NCBI GenBank assembly: GCA_049613665.1
Contig: JBMZCV010000007.1
Coordinates: 1 to 59,564 of the forward strand
Reading direction: 5' to 3'
From: JBMZCV01 sp049613665
GTDB taxonomy: Bacteria > Bacteroidota > Bacteroidia > Chitinophagales > UBA2359
Length of the DNA: 59,564 nucleotides
Position 1 is the first letter of the stretch; the number at the start of each line of letters is the position of its first letter. The position numbers and the translations under genes were made by a program. Below are positions 42,988 through 52,135 of this stretch, piece after piece. The notes below the pieces were generated by a model. It saw nothing but the letters and a program-made list of their open reading frames with translations, ran no database searches and was not told the DNA's origin.

Positions 42988-45324
42988 ATGAATTATTTTT
43001 CGCTTTTTATGAGCATGATATTGTGTCTATCTTTTTCGTTAGATAGTTTGGCACAAACAAATACCAATCAAAATAAATTTCGACAACTTGGGCAAGAATT
43101 GCCTACCCCAAATGTATATCGTACTGCTTCGGGTTCGCCAGGCCACGAATATTGGCAACAAAAGGCAAATTACGATATTAAAGTGGTATTAAATGATAAG
43201 ACACAACGCATTGATGGCCAAGAAACAATAACTTATTACAACAACTCGCCAGACGAATTGACGTATCTTTGGATTCAACTCGACCAAAATATTAGAGCCA
43301 AAGATTCGGATGCGAAAAAGGTGGAAATAATGAGCATCACTAAAGACAAAATGTCATGGCGAAAAATGAAAGGCTTACACAATGATTTTGATGGTGGTTT
43401 CAAAATCAAAGAAGTCAAAGGAAAGTCTGGAAAAGCTTTGAAATACACCATTAATAAAACAATGATGCGTGTAGATTTGCCTAAGCCTTTGAAAGCAGGA
43501 GGCAACTTTTCGTTTAGCATCAAGTGGTGGTACAATCTCAATGATAGAATGGAAATTGGCGGTCGCTCTGGCTACGAATATTTTGAAGAAGATGACAATT
43601 ATCTATATACTATTGCACAGTTTTATCCACGCATGGCGGTATATAACGAAGTAGAGGGCTGGCAGCACAAACAATTTTTGGGACGTGGCGAGTTTGCTCT
43701 TCCTTTTGGCGATTTTAAGGTGTCGATTACTGTGCCATCTGACCATCTTATTGCAGCAACAGGCGTTTTGCAAAATCCAAATGAAGTTTTGACTAGCGAA
43801 GAACGTCGTCGTTTGAATAGAGCAAAGTCTGCAACAGAACCTATGCTTATTGTGACGGAAGCAGAAGCACGCAAAAAAGAAAAGAAAAAAAGCGAAAGAA
43901 CCAAAACATGGGTTTTTAAGGCCGAAAATGTTCGAGATTTTGGTTGGGCGAGTTCTCGTAAGTTTATTTGGGACGCTATGAATGTGAAACTTTCTGGCAA
44001 AAATGTGATGGCGATGTCTTTTTATCCGAAAGAAGGCAATCCACTTTGGGAACAATACTCGACAAAAGTGGTAGCACATAGCCTGCGAACTTACTCTAAA
44101 TATACTTTTGATTATCCTTATCCTGTTGCTATTTCGGTTCATGCAGCAAATATAGGCATGGAATACCCTATGATTTGCTTTAATTTTGGCCGCCCAAACA
44201 AAGATGGTACTTATTCAGAATATTTGAAATATCGTATGATTGGCGTGATTATTCACGAAGTAGGACACAACTATTTTCCGATGATAGTAAACTCTGATGA
44301 GCGACAATGGACTTGGATGGACGAAGGTTTAAATTGCTTTTTACAATATTTGACTGAACAGGAATGGCAAAAAGATTTCCCTTCTCGTCGTGGGCCTGCC
44401 TATAAAATTACAAATTATATGAAAGGCGATAAAAACAACATTACGCCTATTATGACCAATGCAGAAAGCCTGTTGCAAGTTGGTAATAATGCCTATGGAA
44501 AACCCTCTACGGCACTCAATATTTTGCGAGAAACCATTATGGGGCGTGAACTGTTCGATTATGCTTTTAAGCAATATGCCAACCGTTGGAAATTTAAACA
44601 TCCTTCGCCAGCCGATTTTTTTAGAACAATGGAAGATGCCTCTGCCGTTGATTTAGATTGGTTTTGGAGAGGTTGGTTTTATACGACAGACCATGTAGAT
44701 ATCAGCCTTGCTCAAGTCAATTGGTTTCAAATCAATACGCAAAATCCTGAAGTAGAAAAGCCTTTTGCTGCAAAACAAGATAGTGAAAAAACGCCTTATA
44801 TTTCTGATACTCGCAATGCAGCGGCTTTTCCAGAGCGAATGCTTGATAAAGACCCTACGCTAAAAGATTTTTATAACAAATATAATCCTTTTGTTGTTGA
44901 TTTGTTAGACGAACAAGAATATGCCAAATATATCAGCCGTTTAGATAAAAAAGAGTTAGATATTCTGAATGGTAATCAACAGTATTACGAATTGCAATTC
45001 GAAAATATTGGTGGTTTGGTTATGCCGATTATTCTTGAGTTTACTTACATTGATGGCACGAAAGAAAAACAGCATATTCCTGCCGAAATCTGGAAAAAAA
45101 ATGATAAAGAAGTGAGTAAAGTTTTCGTTTTAGAAAAAGAAGTGATGAGTATTGCGATTGACCCATATTTGGAAACTGCTGATACCGATATTTCAAATAA
45201 TCATTGGCCAAAACGACCAAAACCTAGTCGTTTTCAGCTATATAAAAGACGTAGCTCAAAGAAAGAAAATTTGATGCAGCGAAATATAAGAGCGGAAGAG
45301 CTGGAAAAAGGAGTAGGAGAGTAG
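42988..45324 (+). CDS. M1-family metallopeptidase
   Basis: The 778-residue zinc aminopeptidase has a signal peptide (MNYFSLFMSMILCLSFSLDSLAQ), so it acts outside the cytoplasm. The N-terminal beta domain is followed by the catalytic domain with HEVGHNYFP (His423, Glu424, His427) and the third zinc ligand Glu446 in WMDEG, an exact HExxH-x18-E spacing. The usual exopeptidase GxMEN motif is altered to GMEYP, common in the Bacteroidota group of these enzymes. The C-terminal part is basic at the very end (RRSSKKENLMQRNIR). No T9SS tail is seen, so it is probably periplasmic. Confidence 0.92.
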   Translation: MNYFSLFMSMILCLSFSLDSLAQTNTNQNKFRQLGQELPTPNVYRTASGSPGHEYWQQKANYDIKVVLNDKTQRIDGQETITYYNNSPDELTYLWIQLDQNIRAKDSDAKKVEIMSITKDKMSWRKMKGLHNDFDGGFKIKEVKGKSGKALKYTINKTMMRVDLPKPLKAGGNFSFSIKWWYNLNDRMEIGGRSGYEYFEEDDNYLYTIAQFYPRMAVYNEVEGWQHKQFLGRGEFALPFGDFKVSITVPSDHLIAATGVLQNPNEVLTSEERRRLNRAKSATEPMLIVTEAEARKKEKKKSERTKTWVFKAENVRDFGWASSRKFIWDAMNVKLSGKNVMAMSFYPKEGNPLWEQYSTKVVAHSLRTYSKYTFDYPYPVAISVHAANIGMEYPMICFNFGRPNKDGTYSEYLKYRMIGVIIHEVGHNYFPMIVNSDERQWTWMDEGLNCFLQYLTEQEWQKDFPSRRGPAYKITNYMKGDKNNITPIMTNAESLLQVGNNAYGKPSTALNILRETIMGRELFDYAFKQYANRWKFKHPSPADFFRTMEDASAVDLDWFWRGWFYTTDHVDISLAQVNWFQINTQNPEVEKPFAAKQDSEKTPYISDTRNAAAFPERMLDKDPTLKDFYNKYNPFVVDLLDEQEYAKYISRLDKKELDILNGNQQYYELQFENIGGLVMPIILEFTYIDGTKEKQHIPAEIWKKNDKEVSKVFVLEKEVMSIAIDPYLETADTDISNNHWPKRPKPSRFQLYKRRSSKKENLMQRNIRAEELEKGVGE

Positions 45325-45625
45325 TTGGATATTATTTTTTCTGTAAAAATGAAAAACAAGAGCAGAAAAAGTATTTATAAAAAAACTTGTATCTATTTTT
45401 TCTTACCTTTGCACCCCAAAAACAAGCTAATATGTTTTTTTACTGAATTTTATTTTATTTAAAATATGTAACATGATAGAAATATTTCTTTTTTTCATAA
45501 AAAAAAGTTATTTTAAACGAAAATTGATTTATTTGTGTTAATTTAAAAAAAACATGTAAATAATTGAACATATAGAATAGTGCCGCAAAAATTCATCACA
45601 TAGTTAAAATATAATATATTCCATT
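45325..45625. other. 301-bp gap: promoter and long leader of ilvE
   Basis: The left end follows the peptidase stop without a clear hairpin. At 45404-45411 there is a strong promoter box. The following ~210 nt up to the ilvE ATG are very AT-rich and have no leucine-rich leader peptide; the first ATG encodes only MFFY before a stop. Confidence 0.5.
45404..45411 (+). promoter_or_regulatory. Strong Bacteroidota -7 box upstream of ilvE
   Basis: TACCTTTGCACCCC starting at 45404 is the textbook -7 context in this phylum. The -33 TTG is not at the ideal distance (a TTG lies 14 nt upstream). If used for ilvE, the leader is about 210 nt. Confidence 0.6.
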
Positions 45626-46705
45626 ATGGTAATAGAAGTCGAAGTAAAGCCAGTTTTTAAGGTTCAGCTCATAGAAAAATCAAAATTGCAAGAGGTAGAT
45701 TTTAATAATATTCCTTTTGGTAGAGTTTTTTCAGACCACATGATAGTCATTGATTATGAAGATGGCGAGTGGCAACAACCGCAAATTTTGCCTTATGGCC
45801 CTTTGCAACTCAATCCTGCAACGACTGTTTTACATTATGGCCAAGCTATTTTTGAGGGCATGAAAGCTCATAAAGACCGAACAAATGGCGATATTTTGCT
45901 TTTCAGACCAGACGAAAATGCAGATCGTTTAAAAGAGTCGGCAATTAGAATGGGAATGCCGCCTATTCCAAAAGAATTGTTTTTGGAGAGCTTGAAAGAA
46001 TTGGTTAATTTAGATAGAAAATGGGTACCAGATATTGACGAAGCGTCTCTTTATATTCGCCCTTTGCAGTATGGCAGCGACGATTTTATCGGTGTTCATT
46101 CTTCACAAAGCTATAAGTTTGTGATTTTCACTTGTCCGTCAGGGCCTTATTTTTCTAAGCCAGTAAAAGTGTGGATAGAGCAAGAGTATGTGAGAGCAGC
46201 TAAAGGCGGCACAGGAGCAGCTAAAACGGCTGGAAACTATGCTGCAACACTTTATCCTGCTATGTTGGCGAAGCAAAAAGGCTATGACCAAGTTTTGTGG
46301 ACAGATGGAAAAGAGCATAAATTTGTGGAGGAAGCTGGCACAATGAATGTCTTTTTTATCATTGGTGATGAGATTTGCACACCAAAATTAGATGGCACAA
46401 TTCTGCCAGGTATTACTCGCAAAAGCGTTATTCAGTTGTTGCGTGATGCTGGACATACCGTAAATGAGCGTGAGGTAAGTGTTGCGGAACTAGTGGAGGC
46501 AAACGAAAAAGGTATTTTACACGATGCTTTTGGCGTTGGAACTGCTGCTACGATTTCTTATATCGCTGAAATGGGCAATGATGACTGTACAATTATTTTG
46601 CCTTCTGTGAAAAGTCGCACGATTTCTGCGAAACTAAAAGCAACTTTAGAAGATATTAAACGTGGTTTGACTGATGATAAATATGGTTGGTTAGTGCGTT
46701 TGTAA
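45626..46705 (+). CDS. ilvE: Branched-chain amino acid aminotransferase
   Basis: IlvE interconverts leucine, isoleucine and valine with their 2-oxo acids using PLP. The 359-residue protein is of the long (eukaryote-like, fold IV) BCAT type with HYGQAIFEGMKAHK, YIRPLQYGSDDFIGV, the PLP-lysine segment GTGAAKTAGNYAATLYP (Lys200), EEAGTMNVFFI and LPGITRKSVIQL. Length is as expected. A hairpin terminator overlaps the end of the converging gene downstream. Confidence 0.96.
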   Translation: MVIEVEVKPVFKVQLIEKSKLQEVDFNNIPFGRVFSDHMIVIDYEDGEWQQPQILPYGPLQLNPATTVLHYGQAIFEGMKAHKDRTNGDILLFRPDENADRLKESAIRMGMPPIPKELFLESLKELVNLDRKWVPDIDEASLYIRPLQYGSDDFIGVHSSQSYKFVIFTCPSGPYFSKPVKVWIEQEYVRAAKGGTGAAKTAGNYAATLYPAMLAKQKGYDQVLWTDGKEHKFVEEAGTMNVFFIIGDEICTPKLDGTILPGITRKSVIQLLRDAGHTVNEREVSVAELVEANEKGILHDAFGVGTAATISYIAEMGNDDCTIILPSVKSRTISAKLKATLEDIKRGLTDDKYGWLVRL

Positions 46706-46733
46706 TCGTAAATTTTCTTTTGACAAATGAAAG

Positions 46734-46775
46734 TGCTATTTCAAAATCTAATTAGTTTTAGGTCTTGAAATAGCA
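46734..46775 (+). terminator. Terminator of ilvE overlapping the next gene's 3' end
   Basis: TGCTATTTCAA (46734-46744) pairs with TTGAAATAGCA (46765-46775) and a T-run follows. The right part of the hairpin lies inside the last codons of the converging minus-strand gene. Confidence 0.85.
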
Positions 46776-47169
46776 TTTTTTTTACAACAAAAAAGAAAGT
46801 CAAACAAATAATATACACATAACCATAATATTCAAAATCAATTTGGTAGGTAATATAATCTGATTTTGTTAATATTTTCGGAAGTTTTGCTACAATTCCT
46901 ATTGCAAAGCCAATCAAAATATACATGAAATAACCCTTGATAATATCAACTATTTTCTCTTTAAACAAAAGGCTACTTAATATAAAAAAGGCAATTATAA
47001 AAAATGCTTTACTTCTAAAAGAAAACATCATTTCGCTATTATAAAAATCATGTAATAGCTGCATTTTTTCTAAAATAAGAAAGCTTAATTGTACCAAAAA
47101 CGGATATATTATAATAGCAATTACAACAGAGATTACACTAACTAATGCAAATCTTAATACATTTAACAT
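46741..47169 (-). CDS. Small inner-membrane protein of unknown function
   Basis: The 142-residue protein has about four transmembrane helices (LVSVISVVIAIIIYPFLVQ; FFIIAFFILSSLLF; GYFMYILIGFAIGIVA; YVYIICLTFFFVVKK). I do not recognise a family. It starts 15 bp after the LRR protein's stop on the same strand, so the two are one operon. Confidence 0.75.
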   Translation of the reverse strand: MLNVLRFALVSVISVVIAIIIYPFLVQLSFLILEKMQLLHDFYNSEMMFSFRSKAFFIIAFFILSSLLFKEKIVDIIKGYFMYILIGFAIGIVAKLPKILTKSDYITYQIDFEYYGYVYIICLTFFFVVKKMLFQDLKLIRF

Positions 47170-47184
47170 GATATTATTTATTAT

Positions 47185-48003
47185 TTAAAAAGTTGGCATC
47201 AACAACACATCTTCAAAAGCTTCATTTCTAAGACATTTAGGTGGTATCTTTTTTACTTTTGTTTCTCTTATATTAATTTCTTCTATCATTTTTAGCTCTT
47301 TTAACCAACAAGGCAGTTTAGCCAAATCATAATTCCAACTCACATTTAGCTTCCGCAAATTTGGCATATCTAAAACCACTTTGGGAATTTCCTCCAATAA
47401 ATTCTGTCCTAAACTCAATTCCTCTAATTGCTTCATCTCGGCTATTTTATTAGGCACTTTTTTTAAACCCAAACATGTGAGTTTTAAATCTTTTATATAT
47501 TTGTTATCAAATGCAACATCTAACAAAGCATCATTATTACAAGCCTTGCATAGTGAAATGTTTATCTGTTGCAAACTTTTTATATTATTAATTTCGGGTG
47601 GCAAATATTGTATAGAATCACAATTAAAAATATTAAATCCTGCTAAATTTGGTAACAATTCAATTTCTTTAGGTATGCTATCTACTGAAATATCCGTTAG
47701 ATACAATATTTGCAATGATTCGTTGTCAGCTAAATTCTCAAAAAGAGCTTTAAGATGAGGCTTGTCATACCACCTAACAGTAAGTTGTACTAGGTTTTTG
47801 CACTTTTTTAAATGCTTACCTAATGCAGCATTATCATAAGCACTAATCATTATGACTTCTTCATAATTAGCTGGTTTTTTCCTACCTAGCTTCGAATCAA
47901 TTGAGTGAACGTATTCTTGAAAAAAAGTTGACGAATCGATAGTTTGAGCATAAATTTTCGTAAAAGGAAAACTCAAAATTAGTAGTATAATGTAAATTTT
48001 CAT
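47185..48003 (-). CDS. Exported leucine-rich repeat protein
   Basis: The 272-residue protein has a signal peptide (MKIYIILLILSFPFTKIYAQ). Seven or so leucine-rich repeats with the LxxLxLxxNxLxxIP pattern follow from about residue 70 (SLQILYLTDISVDSIPKEIE; QLEELSLGQNLLEEIPKVVL; NLRKLNVSWNYDLAKLPCWL). Such repeats make a binding surface; the partner is unknown. The absence of a sorting domain suggests a periplasmic location. It lies upstream of the small membrane protein gene in an apparent two-gene operon. Confidence 0.85.
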   Translation of the reverse strand: MKIYIILLILSFPFTKIYAQTIDSSTFFQEYVHSIDSKLGRKKPANYEEVIMISAYDNAALGKHLKKCKNLVQLTVRWYDKPHLKALFENLADNESLQILYLTDISVDSIPKEIELLPNLAGFNIFNCDSIQYLPPEINNIKSLQQINISLCKACNNDALLDVAFDNKYIKDLKLTCLGLKKVPNKIAEMKQLEELSLGQNLLEEIPKVVLDMPNLRKLNVSWNYDLAKLPCWLKELKMIEEINIRETKVKKIPPKCLRNEAFEDVLLMPTF

Positions 48004-48066
48004 TGGTTTGTTTTTTTAGAAATAAAATAAAAATTACTTGTTATTACAAATATTTTTTAAGTAGAA

Positions 48067-48197
48067 CTGTCTTTTCGCATTTCCTTTTAGAAAATGAATA
48101 TTTAGGTTTTGGTAGATATAAAACCTACCGCTATTGAGTTTTTTTAATAACTTTGCTCAATAGCGGTGCTTTTTATAAGCACCTTATCGGCATATTC
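48067..48197. repeat. Three-hairpin dispersed repeat, copy 2
   Basis: This segment aligns with 22098-22240 but lacks a ~14-nt insertion present there. The middle stem is 48127-48139 with 48155-48167 (ACCGCTATTGAGT with GCTCAATAGCGGT; 12 standard pairs plus one G-T). The third hairpin GTGCTT/AAGCAC is unchanged. It lies just beyond the 3' end of the giant gene at 48221 and upstream of the LRR gene. Confidence 0.72.
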
Positions 48198-48220
48198 AGC
48201 TAAATATCAAAAAATAAACA

Positions 48221-51200
48221 CTATCGAATAATCGTAAAAACCCCTTTCCGTTCCAAAACCTTTTCGCCACATTGAGCCTTCACAAAATACACATAACTGC
48301 CTATTTCCTGTTCTCGCTCACGAAACTCACCATTCCAAAAAGCCTTATTTTCTGCCAAAGCATCGAAAACTAATCTTCCCCAACGGTTGTAAATCTGAAA
48401 ATCGAGCAGCTCGTCATAGCTATCGGCAAGCGGCGAAAAAACGTCATTTATTCCATCATTATTAGGACTAAAAGCCGTAGGAATTAGCAAAGTCTCACAA
48501 TCTTCCACCAATCTCACTGTAATATTTCTCGTTTCGGTGCAGCCCAATATATTGCTTATTTCTACTGTGTAAGTCGTTGTTTGCAAAGGTGTTACGCTAA
48601 TATTTGCAGTATGCGAAGCGATATTTTCATTTCCTACCAACCAATCAATATGCGTAAAATTGCCAAGCACTTCCAAATCTATCGTTTCGCCACTTTTGAT
48701 AGCACTATCTGGCGTAATATAATCTACCGAAAGCGGCACAATTTCCACCGTAACAGAATCTGTAAAAACCGTATTGCAATCGTCATTGTAAGAAACAGTA
48801 AGGCTAAAAGTTGTCGTATTTTCAAGCGTTGCAATAGGATTTTGAGCCATTGCATCATTTAAATTTTCGCTGGGTGACCATTCAAAGGTAGCAGTATTTG
48901 GCACATTTTCGCTCAAATAAAGCGGCACATTTTCGCCTATGCAAATAGCCGTATCTGGCAAAGCCTGCATATCATTTGCATTCTGCACAAAAATCGTGAC
49001 ACTCTCATTGCCTATACAGCCATCATTGCTAAAACTTACGGTATAGGTTGTCGTTTCGCTAGGCGTAGCGATAGGATTTTCAATATTTGCATCACTCAAA
49101 CTTTCGGCTGGCGACCAACTTATGGTAGGCTCTATATTGGGCAAATAAGCACATAAATTAAAACGAATATCTGGCCGTATATCGCTTGTCGTTTCATTGG
49201 ACAAAATACAACCATTTCCATTGCTATTATAATCATAAACAACTGAATTATAGTTAGTTATACTTGCCGAAACTTCATCAAATATGCCGCTATTATCATT
49301 TGTATAACACACTTCTATGAGCAAATTCTTTTCACCGTCCCAGTCATAAGCATTATCTAAAGTAAATACATTCCAAGCATCATTTACGGTATAGTTTGCA
49401 GCATAAAACACCTCTTGCAAGCCACTTTGAAAACTATTTAATTCGTCATTATTGACACAACTAATGCGAATCGTAAAATCATTGTAAACGGTTGTTCCAC
49501 CAGAAAATAAGTCCGTAACATTAAATCCAATGCTATTGATAATGCCACTTGTCATGCCCATAGCTTGGATTTCGTCTTGTCGATACAACATTTGCAAACG
49601 ATAACTTTCCCACAAACCATAAAAAGGCGTAGGTTCAAAACTCGTCGTTGTGCCTGTTCCAATATCATAAGAGTTAGCTGCATTTTCGCAAACATTGCCA
49701 TTTGTGCCGCAAGTTAATTCAGAAAAAATAGCGACACTAGCATTCAAATTGACACTTTCGCCTCCGCAAATCGTGTCTTGCGAAGCTGTTAAAGTAACAT
49801 TTGTACTAGATTCGGCTACGGTGAGCGTCACAGAATCAGTAGCAGAGCAGCCATTTGTGAGGTTTGTTGCAGTCAAAAAATAAGTTGTCGTTTCGCTAGA
49901 GTTTGCCGTTGCATTTAAAGTATTTGCATTACTTAGGTTTTCATTTGGCGACCAAGAAAAAGAATAATCATTTATATCGCCATCAACTGTTCCGCTCAAA
50001 GTTGTCGTTTGATTTTGACAAATACTGATGTCTTCCATCGCTTGCAAAACAAAAGTTTCAGCTAAAATAACGCTAATATCTGCCGTTTCTCCGCAATTTG
50101 TCGTGATAGTATAATTCGTCGTTTCGCCAATATTTCCCTGATTATTTATTTCTACTAAAGAGCCATCTGTTTCCAAAAAAATCAGGCCAGTAGTTGGCGA
50201 CCAAATATATTCGCTGCCACCAGAAAGTTCAATCACCAAAGGATTTGCACCAACACATTGGTAAAAAGTCTCATTAGAAAGATTGAAATTTCCCAAAACA
50301 GTTATCTGAAAAGTGTAGTATAAATGAGAAGAAATTGGGCAAGCATTATCTGTAATATAAACCTCAAAAGTATGCTGGCCTACATCATTTGTCGTTGGTG
50401 TCCATGAAAAAACGCCTTCAACTGCATCTAAAATGGTATTTTGCTCAAAAGTAGCTCCATTTAAATCAGAAACATTTGTCTCAAATAAAATAATATCGGC
50501 ATCGTCATAATCAAAAGCATCAATATTAAACGTTAAAGTTTCATTCTGGCAAACCTCAAAGTTTGATGAATTGGGTAAAGTCGCTTGAACGTGTTGATTT
50601 TCGCAATCTAAAATAACAAATTGCATATCTCGAATAATAGAACCGACAAATTCACCATTTCTATATTCTTCTATCAAAACCGCAACGACAGGCCGCTGTG
50701 TTTCGGTAGGCAAAAAAGTGATTTGGCCATTTGTATTATCGAAATCAAAATTTGATGCTGCGATAGGTTGTTCTGTACTAAAACCTAAAAAATAAGGAAT
50801 AGGCGAAATGATATTATCTAGCGGTTGCACAAGGCTAAAAACGAGTTCATCACCATCATTTTCGGTTGTTCCAAGTGTAAAAGTGCTGTTTTGCTCACAA
50901 AAATAAGCGACAGGTAAGCTACTGAATGTGGGTGAAGAATTGCAACCTATCGTATTATTCAGTTTTGCTTCTATATAAATGCTATAAAAATCTGGATTTA
51001 CAAGATTTGTTATTGTTGCACTTCTCGTTTCGTTATCTTCTAAGCGATAGCTAAATGTCCAATCTGTGCAAGTTTGCGGCAGCGTTGCAAAACCATTGTA
51101 GCGATATTCTCGCACACCAGCCAAAGTGCCATTTTCGCAATTACTTTCGCCATTTTCAAGTACTTCCGTACACAATTGCGACACTTCTGCTCCCCAATTT

Positions 51201-51460
51201 TCTGCGATTGGCGTAAGCAACAAAACGCTAGATTCTCCACAACTTGCCGAACTCACATTCAATAAAGGTGTAGCAGGCGGCTCTGTAATAATGCTACTGC
51301 CGCAATCGAGATAAAAAGTCAATTGCACTTCATACACATCTTGTGCCAAACAATTGTAAGTCAAATCAATGGCCATAGCATGATTTGCTACCGTTTTTTG
51401 AGTAAAAAAAATAAGCAAACAACTGATAATAAGCAAATTATATAGAGTAGATAAACGCAT
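48221..51460 (-). CDS. Large secreted repeat protein with CHU_C (T9SS type B) sorting domain
   Basis: The 1079-residue protein has a signal peptide ending near KTVAN. The middle contains Ig/PKD-like domains and several repeats of the form SWSPxENLSxANxxNPIATPSETTTY, with paired Cys. The last ~90 residues are the gliding-motility-associated C-terminal domain: TAFSPNNDGINDVFSPL, FQIYNRWGRLVFDAL, GSYVYFVKAQCG and a terminal RKGVFTIIR. It should be secreted by T9SS, and, by analogy with type B substrates such as SprB, stay at the cell surface. A TATCTTTG promoter box lies 42 bp upstream of the ATG. Confidence 0.92.
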   Translation of the reverse strand: MRLSTLYNLLIISCLLIFFTQKTVANHAMAIDLTYNCLAQDVYEVQLTFYLDCGSSIITEPPATPLLNVSSASCGESSVLLLTPIAENWGAEVSQLCTEVLENGESNCENGTLAGVREYRYNGFATLPQTCTDWTFSYRLEDNETRSATITNLVNPDFYSIYIEAKLNNTIGCNSSPTFSSLPVAYFCEQNSTFTLGTTENDGDELVFSLVQPLDNIISPIPYFLGFSTEQPIAASNFDFDNTNGQITFLPTETQRPVVAVLIEEYRNGEFVGSIIRDMQFVILDCENQHVQATLPNSSNFEVCQNETLTFNIDAFDYDDADIILFETNVSDLNGATFEQNTILDAVEGVFSWTPTTNDVGQHTFEVYITDNACPISSHLYYTFQITVLGNFNLSNETFYQCVGANPLVIELSGGSEYIWSPTTGLIFLETDGSLVEINNQGNIGETTNYTITTNCGETADISVILAETFVLQAMEDISICQNQTTTLSGTVDGDINDYSFSWSPNENLSNANTLNATANSSETTTYFLTATNLTNGCSATDSVTLTVAESSTNVTLTASQDTICGGESVNLNASVAIFSELTCGTNGNVCENAANSYDIGTGTTTSFEPTPFYGLWESYRLQMLYRQDEIQAMGMTSGIINSIGFNVTDLFSGGTTVYNDFTIRISCVNNDELNSFQSGLQEVFYAANYTVNDAWNVFTLDNAYDWDGEKNLLIEVCYTNDNSGIFDEVSASITNYNSVVYDYNSNGNGCILSNETTSDIRPDIRFNLCAYLPNIEPTISWSPAESLSDANIENPIATPSETTTYTVSFSNDGCIGNESVTIFVQNANDMQALPDTAICIGENVPLYLSENVPNTATFEWSPSENLNDAMAQNPIATLENTTTFSLTVSYNDDCNTVFTDSVTVEIVPLSVDYITPDSAIKSGETIDLEVLGNFTHIDWLVGNENIASHTANISVTPLQTTTYTVEISNILGCTETRNITVRLVEDCETLLIPTAFSPNNDGINDVFSPLADSYDELLDFQIYNRWGRLVFDALAENKAFWNGEFREREQEIGSYVYFVKAQCGEKVLERKGVFTIIR

Positions 51461-51501
51461 GTTTCAACGAATTTATATTTTTTCAAAAAAAATTATACAA
51501 G

Positions 51502-51509
51502 CAAAGATA
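51502..51509 (-). promoter_or_regulatory. -7 box of the 48221 gene
   Basis: TATCTTTG on the minus strand, followed by C, fits TAnnTTTG. The ATG is 42 bp downstream. No clean TTG is seen at 20 nt. Confidence 0.55.
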
Positions 51510-51562
51510 ATGTGATTTGTTGCTTTTTTGCTTGAAATAGGTTTTTTTTTCTAAAAAACAAA

Positions 51563-51600
51563 AATAAAGTTGTATATACAACTTTATTAGTTTACCTTTG
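51563..51600 (+). promoter_or_regulatory. marR promoter with overlapping 26-bp palindromic operator
   Basis: A perfect 26-bp palindrome (51563-51588, core AAAGTTGTATATACAACTTT) covers a TTG at 51570-51572, which is followed after 20 nt by TACCTTTG (51593-51600). The ATG is five bases further on. The palindrome is the kind of site MarR dimers bind, and it overlays the -33 element, so binding would block transcription. Confidence 0.8.
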
Positions 51601-51605
51601 CCACT

Positions 51606-52034
51606 ATGAAAGACAAATACCCCTTACTTGCCCTTTCAAATCCTAGAAGCTGTACGGCGGGCAAGATTATGAGATGCGAAAGAATTATCTTAAATATTTA
51701 TAGAAAACACCTTTCGCCATTTGGAATAACGAGCAGCCAGTTGAGTATTTTGATGATAGTTGCGAAGCTAGAACCACTCAAACAGGCTGATTTGGCGATG
51801 ATATTACAAATGGAAAAATCAACAGTCAGTAGAAATATTAGGCGATTGCTTGATACAAATTTGTTGATGCGTGTTGTGTCCAAACAGTTGTCGGTGACAG
51901 AAGAAGGGAAGATATTGCTAGAAAAGGTGATGCCTGCATGGGAAAATGCTAAAGCAGAAACTAATGAGTTGTTGCAAGCTGACGGAGCAGTAGCTTTAAA
52001 TTTAGTTTTAAATAATTTAAGTGCCAAGCACTAA
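51606..52034 (+). CDS. MarR-family transcriptional regulator
   Basis: MarR proteins are dimeric winged-helix repressors that often respond to phenolic or oxidising ligands. The 142-residue protein has the fold in order: helix CERIILNIYRKHLSPFGI, TSSQLSILMIVAKLEPLKQADLA, recognition helix STVSRNIRRLLDTNLLMRV, wing KQLSVTEEGKILLEKVM. The promoter lies directly against the ATG, so the mRNA should be leaderless. The last codons (SAKH and stop) lie inside a dispersed two-hairpin repeat, so the natural C-terminus has probably been altered by it. The membrane protein gene 101 bp downstream is a possible target. Confidence 0.9.
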   Translation: MKDKYPLLALSNPRSCTAGKIMRCERIILNIYRKHLSPFGITSSQLSILMIVAKLEPLKQADLAMILQMEKSTVSRNIRRLLDTNLLMRVVSKQLSVTEEGKILLEKVMPAWENAKAETNELLQADGAVALNLVLNNLSAKH

Positions 52035-52085
52035 TTAAGTACTCTATTTAGGCTGCTAACACATTGAAATTTATGGTGTTAGCTT
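52019..52085 (+). repeat. Two-hairpin dispersed repeat, copy R1
   Basis: It starts AAGTGCCAAGCACT (5-bp stem, CAA loop) and goes on to GCTAACAC...GTGTTAGC (8-bp perfect stem). It aligns with the minus strand of 8386-8453. Its first 16 bases are the end of the marR reading frame and contain its stop. Confidence 0.65.
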
Positions 52086-52135
52086 TCACATAAGAGTAAT
52101 TTATTTTTAATGTTAAACTAATCAAATAATATATT

